A stretch of DNA of 26,672 nt, taken from contig SXIZ01000242.1 of assembly GCA_005779525.1 (NCBI GenBank), positions 1 through 26,672 of the forward strand, given 5' to 3'. Below are positions 8,070 to 14,923 of this stretch, piece after piece. The DNA comes from Methylococcaceae bacterium. GTDB taxonomy: Bacteria; Pseudomonadota; Gammaproteobacteria; Methylococcales; Methylomonadaceae. Position numbers and translations under genes: made by a program. Position 1 is the stretch's first letter. Every line of letters starts with the position of its first letter. The notes under the pieces are model-generated. The model was not told where the DNA came from. It worked only from the letters and a program-made list of their open reading frames with translations, and made no database searches.

Positions 8070-9008
8070 CTAAAGAGATATTATCAAGTTATTATTGGCA
8101 TCGGTAAACAAAGATCCAAAATTACTGCCTTTTGTCCACTTTAAAATAGCAAATGGCAGCCCCGATCTGGATTGCCCTTGCTTAACTACAGCACTTACGG
8201 CAGCACTTACACCTTCGACAGGCATAGCTTCTGCGGTAATTTGAAACGTTTGGGACCCACCTCCCCCAGGCGCAGTTCCCAACCAAGTAGGCGGAGTTTC
8301 AGGCGCTCCGGCTCGCGCATTTTGGGCACGTTCTTGCAAATAAGCATCAACTAATGCAGGTGTAGCGTTTGGGGTTCCCAATAATAATTCTCGCGAGGCT
8401 TTCGCTGGATTAACATCTTTTGCTTGCGAGTAAACCGTAATTAAAGGTTCTAATTGCGAAAATAACACAGGGGTCATGCCCAAAACTAACTGCAACTCTT
8501 CTACGGTCTCAAACGGTTTATTTCTAGGGACATACGTTAATCGCGCTGCTTTATATTCTTCTTTTTCTGCCCCATTTAAGCTTAGCAGATCATCTGGATC
8601 GCGCCAATCGATAATCGCCGAAACCAGTTTTTCAGCATCCTGCTCTTTTAAGCCCCGACCGATTAAGATAGTGCGTAACATTTGTCCATCTGTTTGATTA
8701 ATGTCAATCTTGCCTGATTCATCTGCTATCGTGATGCGAATCGGAACTTCGTCGATCTGTAACTCGTAAATAGTCCCGTCACTGCGCCAACGCGCTTGTT
8801 GATCAACATTCAGCATTTGCTTAATGGCAATATTAATTCCAGCTTCTGCCATAGCATTGGCCTGCGCTAAGGTTTTAAAATCGGCAAGTATCGCAGTTTC
8901 GCGCCGAATAGTCAGTGCAAAGCTGCTGGCCATAATAATAATTAAGGTGATTACCCACATCACGACCACCAACGCCACCCCACGTTGCTTATTGTGTAAA
9001 TCGGCCAT
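8070..9008 (-). CDS. gspK: Type II secretion minor pseudopilin GspK
   Basis: GspK is the large minor pseudopilin at the tip of the T2SS pseudopilus with GspI and GspJ. The 312-residue protein has a short positively charged leader and a prepilin-peptidase cleavage site MADLHNKQRG|VALVVVMWV. Position +5 of the mature protein is Val instead of the Glu found in other pseudopilins, which is the known GspK exception. A hydrophobic helix follows, then an alpha-helical domain with helix-hairpin-helix-like segments (DINQTDGQMLRTILIGRG, FETVEELQLVLGM). Its start lies 20 nt inside the end of gspJ. Confidence 0.94.
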   Translation of the reverse strand: MADLHNKQRGVALVVVMWVITLIIIMASSFALTIRRETAILADFKTLAQANAMAEAGINIAIKQMLNVDQQARWRSDGTIYELQIDEVPIRITIADESGKIDINQTDGQMLRTILIGRGLKEQDAEKLVSAIIDWRDPDDLLSLNGAEKEEYKAARLTYVPRNKPFETVEELQLVLGMTPVLFSQLEPLITVYSQAKDVNPAKASRELLLGTPNATPALVDAYLQERAQNARAGAPETPPTWLGTAPGGGGSQTFQITAEAMPVEGVSAAVSAVVKQGQSRSGLPFAILKWTKGSNFGSLFTDANNNLIISL

Positions 9009-9702
9009 TCACGATTCCAAAGGGGTTAGCAGTACTGGTATTACTCCCATTATCAACTTTCAAAGGCACTACGATATCCGGCCACACCTCACCATTAAGC
9101 ATCACGATAGAAACTTTAACTAACAACGGGGTTTTTTGGCTTTCTAACCATGTATCATACCAAGTAGCGGGTTGATTGGGCTGCGCCTGATCAACACCAA
9201 AATAACTAAATTCAATGGCCTTGACACCGTCTAAAATCGTCACGTCTTCTATATTCCAATTATCGCCTTCACTGACTGGAAAAAAAGGCTGCATACTGAC
9301 GTTAATTCGACCTTGTTTACTTTTGGCACCGCTCATAGAGATGTTAAATAATTGTAATCCCAGGCGCCCAGCACTTGCTGGCATACTCGACACAAATTGC
9401 AAAGCCGTTTTATCTCCTTGAAAAGATAATTGCTTGATCTCAGTAAAATCATTTTGCAGTGGCAATAAGTTTTGCAAATGATTGAGAAAAAAATTCCGAA
9501 TAATCGCTTTTTGGGTCACGGCGGCGATTTTATGCTCACCAGCATCCCAATTACGCACACACACACTTAAACTTCCAAATAACAGCACCAACATTACGCC
9601 CATTAAACTCATGCCAATGAGCACTTCTATCAAGGTAAATCCTCGAAGTGAGCCGAATTGATTAAGCACTGAACTACCAGATGATCGCGTTGGGCTATTC
9701 AT
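8989..9702 (-). CDS. gspJ: Type II secretion minor pseudopilin GspJ
   Basis: The 237-residue protein has a type IV prepilin-like N-terminus. A leader of 21 residues ends in Gly before FTLIEVLIGMSLMGV, with the conserved Glu at mature position 5. The leader is longer than in the neighbouring pseudopilins (8-11 residues), and no closer start codon is apparent. The rest is a beta-rich globular domain typical of GspJ, including VKAIEFSYFG and a WYDTWLESQKTPLLVKVSI segment. It begins 2 bases after the gspI stop and overlaps gspK by 20 nt. Confidence 0.93.
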   Translation of the reverse strand: MNSPTRSSGSSVLNQFGSLRGFTLIEVLIGMSLMGVMLVLLFGSLSVCVRNWDAGEHKIAAVTQKAIIRNFFLNHLQNLLPLQNDFTEIKQLSFQGDKTALQFVSSMPASAGRLGLQLFNISMSGAKSKQGRINVSMQPFFPVSEGDNWNIEDVTILDGVKAIEFSYFGVDQAQPNQPATWYDTWLESQKTPLLVKVSIVMLNGEVWPDIVVPLKVDNGSNTSTANPFGIVNGRFTQ

Positions 9703-9704
9703 GA

Positions 9705-10154
9705 CTATTTGCGTATCAAAGCTTGAGCAGTAGCCAAGCGAACACTGCTGATTGCAAATTCCCGGGTATCATCACCATCCTGCCAACTCACCGAAACTAA
9801 TATATAAAAAGAATTTAAATCAATGGGTAACGCTTGCGGTGAACTGGGTTGCTGCGCTTTTTGTTGCGTTGCAGGAACAAATTCAAAGGGGGAAATTGAC
9901 ATTTCCCATGAATATTTATCTAACTCAACCCCTGAGATTTGACCGGGAGCAAGATCGATTTCTAGCCCTGCTCTTGCCATTTGTGATTCAGCAATCGCAA
10001 GGGCTTCCTGATATTCTTCAGCAATCACCGCTGAACGTAAACCATTCGAAAAGATACTTAACAATACCCCTAAAGACATCGCCAAGATTGAAAATGCCAC
10101 GAGGATTTCCAGCAAGGAAAAACCGTGTTGTAGCTTAGCTTGCTTCGGGTACAT
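9705..10154 (-). CDS. gspI: Type II secretion minor pseudopilin GspI
   Basis: The N-terminus MYPKQAKLQHG|FSLLEILVAFSILA carries the prepilin-peptidase site and Glu at +5. GspI initiates the pseudopilus-tip complex with GspJ and GspK. The ATG at 10154 is preferred, giving 149 residues. A TTG three codons further upstream (10163) is also in frame but adds only three residues. With the ATG the gene overlaps gspH by exactly 20 nt. The globular part includes EEYQEALAIAESQMARAGL and a WQDGDDTREFAISSVRLA C-terminus, matching the family. Confidence 0.92.
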   Translation of the reverse strand: MYPKQAKLQHGFSLLEILVAFSILAMSLGVLLSIFSNGLRSAVIAEEYQEALAIAESQMARAGLEIDLAPGQISGVELDKYSWEMSISPFEFVPATQQKAQQPSSPQALPIDLNSFYILVSVSWQDGDDTREFAISSVRLATAQALIRK

Positions 10155-10593
10155 CAATGTCAACCTGACCAGTCAGCCAATTAATGGTAAGTTCCTGAGT
10201 AAAATTACCCAAATCCAAGGTAATTTTACCGCCAGAGGAAGAACCATCAGGAAAAAAACGAATACTACCCACCCCTACGCCATCTTGTTCCGTTTGCGAA
10301 ACTGACAAGGTAATATCAATTTCATCCGATAATTTATATACCTTATCCCGACCCGTCACTTGATAGCTATTTTCTTGTAAATCAATACTCACCAAGGTTT
10401 CTTTTTGCGTAGTTAATGCTTTGCCACGTGCAAAACGCAACGCCGAGGCAACATCGCGTGCAGCACTTTTTAAAACCGACGCCTGATTCCCGTTAGAGAT
10501 ATTCGGAGCAACCACAGCTAATGCCATCACCGTGATGGTCAATACCAGTAATAATTCAACAAGGGTAAAGCCCTGTTCGGGTGATTTAAGCAT
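10135..10593 (-). CDS. gspH: Type II secretion minor pseudopilin GspH
   Basis: The 152-residue protein has the leader and cleavage site MLKSPEQG|FTLVELLLVLTITVMAL with Glu at +5. A beta-sandwich domain follows (DVASALRFARGKALTTQKETLVSIDL), ending in a GKITLDLGNFTQELTINWLTG segment. This fits GspH, the minor pseudopilin linking the tip complex to the GspG fibre. It lies 97 bases after gspG, a larger gap than most in the operon, and overlaps gspI. Confidence 0.93.
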   Translation of the reverse strand: MLKSPEQGFTLVELLLVLTITVMALAVVAPNISNGNQASVLKSAARDVASALRFARGKALTTQKETLVSIDLQENSYQVTGRDKVYKLSDEIDITLSVSQTEQDGVGVGSIRFFPDGSSSGGKITLDLGNFTQELTINWLTGQVDIDVPEAS

Positions 10594-10690
10594 TACTGAT
10601 ACTCAACTGCACGCATCTTGAACCTACCCTCATTGGTACATGCAAACGCATCAACACTAACGTCAGCAGGTTCAAAGCAGCAATAGGTAA
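10594..10690 (-). other. Spacer between gspG and gspH with an inverted repeat
   Basis: These 97 bases hold no gene. An 8-bp inverted repeat (TTGAACCT at 10618-10625, AGGTTCAA at 10668-10675) spans a 42-base loop. GspG is usually needed in large excess over the minor pseudopilins, so a structure between gspG and gspH could adjust downstream expression by partial termination or RNA processing; that role is inference. Confidence 0.35.
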
Positions 10691-11116
10691 TTATTCCCAA
10701 CTCACAGAATCTTTATCTTCGCCTTCGCCGCCTTCACGACCATCCGCACCGTATGAGAACAAATCAAACTTGCCATGTTGACCAGGTGAAACATAATGAT
10801 AATCTTTTAACCAAGGATCTTGGGGAAGTTTGTTTTTACGTAAATATGGACCATTCCAAATGGAGACATTGGCAGGTTTTTCCACTAAGGCTTTTAAGCC
10901 TTGCTCAGTCGTTGGGTAATTACCCACATCGATACGATACATATCCAAAGCCCCAGATAATTCTTCGACTTGAGCTTTTGCGGTACTGGTTTTCGCACCG
11001 CCGAGATGTTTCATTACCTGCGGTCCCACTAAACCCGCTAATAAACCAATAATTGCAAGTACCACTAATAATTCGATTAAGGTAAAACCTGCTTGTTTAG
11101 AATTTTGAATACGCAT
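10691..11116 (-). CDS. gspG: Type II secretion major pseudopilin GspG
   Basis: GspG is the main subunit of the T2SS pseudopilus. The 141-residue protein shows the leader MRIQNSKQAG|FTLIELLVVLAIIG with Glu at +5. It then has the family core: YRIDVGNYPTTEQGLKALV, WNGPYLRK, PQDPWLKDYHYVSPG and FDLFSYGADGREGGEGEDKD. The Asp-rich end contributes the calcium site known in GspG. Its length is typical, and it is the best-conserved pseudopilin in the cluster. Confidence 0.97.
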   Translation of the reverse strand: MRIQNSKQAGFTLIELLVVLAIIGLLAGLVGPQVMKHLGGAKTSTAKAQVEELSGALDMYRIDVGNYPTTEQGLKALVEKPANVSIWNGPYLRKNKLPQDPWLKDYHYVSPGQHGKFDLFSYGADGREGGEGEDKDSVSWE

Positions 11117-11182
11117 GTTGTTATTTCACCTGATAAATTCACTTTGTTTATACAAACACTCTAGATCTCTCCCAGAGACGAA

Positions 11183-12400
11183 CTAGAACGCTAAATCATT
11201 CACACTCAAGATTGCGGATAAAATTGAGATAATGATCCCGCCTATCATCACCCCCATAAACACGATAACGGCAGGCTCCATTAACGCCAACATCCGTTTG
11301 ATGGTAATTTCTAATTGTTTATCGTAGGCGACCGCGATCCTATCCAACATTTCTTCCATCCGTCCGGTCTCTTCGCCCATTTTAATCATTTGCGTCGCCA
11401 TTTTGGGAAATTGTCCAGTCGCTATCAGTGCGCCGGACATATCCTTACCCTGCCGCAAATTATCTTCCGCAGAGGAAACGGCATTCACTAACACTTGATT
11501 GCTTAAGGTACTTTTGACGATACCCAGCGCGGTAAGAATAGGCACACCATTGGACAACAAGGTACCTAAAGTTCGGCTAAAACTGGCCGTGGCGATATTG
11601 CGGATCATATCACCCACAATCGGAATACGTAAAAAGAAAGCATCCCATTTAGGTTTTCTGGGGCTATCGCTTAATTCGTAGCGCATAAAGCCCGTGCCCA
11701 TGACAATCATGAGTAACAAAACCCACCAATAGTTCTGTAACCACTGTGCCGCACCCACCACAATCTGTGTGGATACCGGGAGCTCTTTACCCGCACTTTC
11801 AAACATCTCCATAAACTGCGGTACCACAAAGGTCAGCAATAAAAACACCGATCCTAAAGCCATGACCACCAGTATTGCGGGATAAATCATAGCGGTAGTC
11901 ACAGTATTGCGTAATTCTTTCGATTTTTCTAGATAATCTGCCAAGCGCCGCAAAACCACTTCAACACTACCACCCGCCTCTCCTGCACGTAACATATTGA
12001 GATAAAATTTAGAAAAGGCGGTTGATTCAGCTTCGAGAGACGCCGCTAAAGTGGCTCCACCTTTCACGCGCTCCAAGACTTTATTGATTAACTGATAAAT
12101 TTTGGAATCTGCAGGAATCAAATCCATCAGCACCACTAACGACCGATCTAAGGGTAAACCCGCATCTAATAAGGTCGCTAATTCCTTGGTAAACAACAAA
12201 ATATCCTTGGGCGAGAGTCCTTGATTTTTTTTACCAAACGACGATTTATAGATTGATGCTAAACCAGCTGAACCGACACTGATCGGGATACAGCCATCAT
12301 TTTGCAGGCTTTTAACCAAGCTGGCTTCATCATCCGCTTCCTTGATACCCTCAATGACTTCGCCTTCTCTATTCAGCGCTTTATACGCAAATACTGGCAT
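11183..12400 (-). CDS. gspF: Type II secretion inner-membrane platform protein GspF
   Basis: GspF is the polytopic PilC-family protein at the centre of the inner-membrane assembly platform, coupling GspE hydrolysis to pseudopilus growth. The 405-residue protein begins MPVFAYKALNREGEVIEG. It has two repeated helical GspF domains, seen as LFTKELATLLDAGLPLDRSL and TASFSRTLGTLLSNGVPILTAL. Three membrane segments are visible (around 170-195, 220-237 and 375-400). It starts 3 bases after gspE ends. Confidence 0.97.
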   Translation of the reverse strand: MPVFAYKALNREGEVIEGIKEADDEASLVKSLQNDGCIPISVGSAGLASIYKSSFGKKNQGLSPKDILLFTKELATLLDAGLPLDRSLVVLMDLIPADSKIYQLINKVLERVKGGATLAASLEAESTAFSKFYLNMLRAGEAGGSVEVVLRRLADYLEKSKELRNTVTTAMIYPAILVVMALGSVFLLLTFVVPQFMEMFESAGKELPVSTQIVVGAAQWLQNYWWVLLLMIVMGTGFMRYELSDSPRKPKWDAFFLRIPIVGDMIRNIATASFSRTLGTLLSNGVPILTALGIVKSTLSNQVLVNAVSSAEDNLRQGKDMSGALIATGQFPKMATQMIKMGEETGRMEEMLDRIAVAYDKQLEITIKRMLALMEPAVIVFMGVMIGGIIISILSAILSVNDLAF

Positions 12401-12403
12401 CGT

Positions 12404-14089
12404 TTAAGTTTCCGAAGAAGTCACGCGTAGCACCTCGTCTAACGAGGTTAAACCTTTAAGTGCTTTCACTACACCATCATCATACATGGTTAACATCCCA
12501 TCTTGTACCGCTTGATCCTGTATTTTACCGGATTCTTGATGTGCCATAACCATTTTACGAATCGCATCATTCATCACTAAAAACTCAATAATCGCTAAAC
12601 GCCCACGATAGCCGATGCCGCCACATTTTTCACAGCCCACAGGCTTATACAACAAGATCTCGCCAGGAGGCGCAAAACGCTGCAAACCTTTTTCTTTAAT
12701 CACTTCGGGCAAAGCAGGATAGCTTACCCGGCAATGCGGACATAATTTCCGCACTAAACGTTGCGCTAAAATACCATTGACCGTGGAGGTCAACAAATAA
12801 TCATCTAAGCCCATATCCAACAAACGCGCCAACCCGCCCGCCGCATCGTTGGTATGTAAGGTAGATAATACTAAGTGACCCGTTAAGGCCGATTGCACCG
12901 CGATTTTTGCAGTTTCCAAATCCCGCATCTCACCGATCATGATCACATCCGGGTCTTGCCGAACAATTGAACGCAAGGCACTGGAAAAAGTTAAACCAAT
13001 TTGCGGTTTGGCTTGAATCTGGTTAACCCCGTTTAATTGGTATTCCACCGGGTCTTCGATGGTAATGATTTTACGTTCAGGCGTATTTAAACGCGTTAAT
13101 GCCGTATATAAGGTAGTCGATTTACCACTACCCGTTGGACCTGTAATTAAAATAATCCCGTGCGGTCTAGCCAGCACTTCCAAGAAATGTTGCGAATTTC
13201 CCTCTTCAAAACCTAAAGAGGCAAAGTCAAAGACCACGCTTTCTTTATCCAATAAGCGGATGACCACACTTTCACCATACATGGTGGGGGTGGTTGAGAC
13301 CCGTAAATCGATCTCCTTACCCTGCATTTGGATTTTGATACGTCCGTCTTGCGGTAAACGACGCTCAGCAATATTTAACTTAGCCATCAATTTAATACGT
13401 GAGATCACCGCTGCGGTAGACGCAACGGGGGGAGATTCAATATTTTGTAACACCCCGTCTATGCGTAAGCGGATCACTAGCGATTGATCAAAGGGTTCGA
13501 TATGAATATCCGAGGCCCGCGTTTCCAAAGCACGTTGGAACACCAAATTCACCATACGGATCACAGGCGCTTCACTGGCAAGATCTTTCAAATGTTCAAT
13601 ATCGTCTAACGAAGCATCATCATCCATAGAACCATATAATTGGCCCATTTGAGATTTACCTTCGCCAAATTGTAATTCCAGGGCTTTATCAATTTCCGAC
13701 AAAATACCCACTTTAATAATCACTTGCTTGGACGTTAGCAATTCCAAGGATTGCTGAATAAAATCATCTTCCGAATCTAAAACCGCAACAGTAATACTTT
13801 TGTCATCAGCGGCAATGCCAACGACATGATGTTCTTTAAGAAAACGCAAGGAAACTTCTTCCCCAAAAGGCGATTCTGCCGGGTACTCATTAGCCAAAAC
13901 GACCTGAAGATTTCTGGCTTTAGCCAACGCTTCTGCAACATGCTTTTCGGAGCAAAGTCCCAACTTAATCAACAGTCCGGGTAATCCAGAGGCGCCCATT
14001 TGCTCCTGAATTTTATTCACTCTAACTAAGTCGTTTTGCCTTAAAGACTGCTGCGCAAGTAAAATATCAATAAATTGTTGATAGCCCAT
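12404..14089 (-). CDS. gspE: Type II secretion ATPase GspE
   Basis: GspE is the hexameric cytoplasmic ATPase that powers the T2SS. With the ATG at 14089 the protein is 561 residues. It has an N-terminal MshEN-like domain, a Walker A motif GPTGSGKST (317-325), an Asp box, a Walker B-type region DPDVIMIGEMRD (379-390), a His box (LSTLHTND) and a tetracysteine zinc motif (C450, C453, C486, C489). An in-frame ORF continues 33 codons upstream, but that part is unlike the family and runs through a perfect 15-bp hairpin. The family-like N-terminus MGYQQFIDILLAQQSL therefore sets the start. It is the first gene of the E-to-D operon. Confidence 0.96.
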   Translation of the reverse strand: MGYQQFIDILLAQQSLRQNDLVRVNKIQEQMGASGLPGLLIKLGLCSEKHVAEALAKARNLQVVLANEYPAESPFGEEVSLRFLKEHHVVGIAADDKSITVAVLDSEDDFIQQSLELLTSKQVIIKVGILSEIDKALELQFGEGKSQMGQLYGSMDDDASLDDIEHLKDLASEAPVIRMVNLVFQRALETRASDIHIEPFDQSLVIRLRIDGVLQNIESPPVASTAAVISRIKLMAKLNIAERRLPQDGRIKIQMQGKEIDLRVSTTPTMYGESVVIRLLDKESVVFDFASLGFEEGNSQHFLEVLARPHGIILITGPTGSGKSTTLYTALTRLNTPERKIITIEDPVEYQLNGVNQIQAKPQIGLTFSSALRSIVRQDPDVIMIGEMRDLETAKIAVQSALTGHLVLSTLHTNDAAGGLARLLDMGLDDYLLTSTVNGILAQRLVRKLCPHCRVSYPALPEVIKEKGLQRFAPPGEILLYKPVGCEKCGGIGYRGRLAIIEFLVMNDAIRKMVMAHQESGKIQDQAVQDGMLTMYDDGVVKALKGLTSLDEVLRVTSSET

Positions 14090-14279
14090 TATCTTCGGAG
14101 TGGGGAGAGTTTTGCGGGAGATGCAATGACTGCACAATTGTGTTTTGAAGTATAGCAGGCATTTCACTTTTGAAATGCCTGCTATCAAGAATTAATAAAC
14201 CTATACTGACTATACTACTACAAATTGCCAGTGTCGGGAATGACGTAATTTAAAATTTATCTTCACAACCTTGCAGGCA
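14090..14279 (-). promoter_or_regulatory. Leader region upstream of gspE
   Basis: These 190 bases separate the comEA-like stop from the gspE start. They contain the strong hairpin at 14152-14185 and are otherwise AT-rich, without a gene. A promoter for the eleven-gene T2SS operon is expected here or upstream of comEA. I could not pick a convincing -35/-10 pair. No strong Shine-Dalgarno sequence precedes the gspE ATG (CCGAAGATA). Confidence 0.4.
14152..14185. terminator. Strong perfect hairpin between comEA and gspE
   Basis: A 15-bp perfect stem (ATAGCAGGCATTTCA at 14152-14166, its complement at 14171-14185) has a 4-base loop. It is the most stable-looking simple hairpin in the window. It could terminate comEA transcription or regulate read-through into the T2SS operon. 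No T-run follows on the minus strand, so it may need a factor or act in another way. Confidence 0.55.
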
Positions 14280-14711
14280 TTATTTTGCAGGCAACGCAGG
14301 AACTGCAATCGCATTGGCGGCGGGTGCGGGTACAGCTGGCGCAGGCACCGCTGGTGCAACTTTCGCGGCGACTGCAGCCGCGGTAGCCGCAACTGGAGAC
14401 GATGCCGCCACGGGCGCAGGTGCAGCAGGTGCAGTGGCGGCAACGGGCGCAGCAGCTACTGCACCAAACTGAATGTCTGCTTTATTTTTTTCCAAGGTTT
14501 TATCACCGATGCCTTTTACCCGCCCTAAGTCTTGTAGTGTTTTAAATGGACCATTTTTTTCGCGATCAGCAACAATTGCTTGAGCTTTTTTCAGGCCAAT
14601 GCCATGCAGTGCTGCGGCAAGCGCGGGAGCATCCGCCGTATTAACATCAACTGGGGCGGCGAACACATTAAATGCAGTGAAGAATAAAAACAACATTAGT
14701 AACTTTTTCAT
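14280..14711 (-). CDS. comEA: ComEA-like exported helix-hairpin-helix DNA-binding protein
   Basis: The 143-residue protein has a signal peptide (MKKLLMLFLFFTAFNVFAA). A helix-hairpin-helix pair follows at about residues 20-75: VDVNTADAPALAAALHGIG, KKAQAIVADREKNGPFKTLQDLGRVKGIGDKTLEKNK. This is the layout of ComEA, the periplasmic receptor that binds incoming DNA during transformation. The last 65 residues are almost purely Ala, Pro and Val, an unusual low-complexity tail. A GAGG ribosome-binding site lies 9 bases before the ATG. It lies upstream of the T2SS operon on the same strand and divergent from relA. Competence in this organism is not shown by the window; many ComEA-like proteins have no tested role. 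Confidence 0.85.
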   Translation of the reverse strand: MKKLLMLFLFFTAFNVFAAPVDVNTADAPALAAALHGIGLKKAQAIVADREKNGPFKTLQDLGRVKGIGDKTLEKNKADIQFGAVAAAPVAATAPAAPAPVAASSPVAATAAAVAAKVAPAVPAPAVPAPAANAIAVPALPAK

Positions 14712-14923
14712 AAATTAGCCTCATAATAATCATTGAATTTTCAAAAAACCATCGAGCACAACGTTGTAACGCACCTGCAGTTTATGTCTACAGCCTCTTG
14801 AAACCGCACCTTTTGCCCAGCCAACATTGCTACAAAATGACTAATTATTTTTATCAGCGTTCTTGGATAAGCTAAACTGTTTTCATAAACTATACCTAAG
14901 CATAATTTACCTACTATTAACCA
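14712..14923. promoter_or_regulatory. Divergent promoter region between comEA and relA
   Basis: These 212 bases separate two divergently transcribed genes, so promoters for both are expected. A weak candidate for relA is TTGGAT at 14863-14868 and TAAACT at 14887-14892, 18 bases apart, but it matches consensus poorly. The stretch is AT-rich near relA. No gene or strong repeat is seen. Confidence 0.4.

Noticed and set aside
13059..13487. 142-codon plus-strand frame inside gspE
   Set aside because: It lies antisense to a highly conserved ATPase region and has no recognisable domain; a shadow of gspE.
14089..14188. N-terminal extension of gspE by 33 codons
   Set aside because: It crosses the perfect 15-bp hairpin and does not resemble the GspE N-terminus; the ATG at 14089 gives the family-like start.
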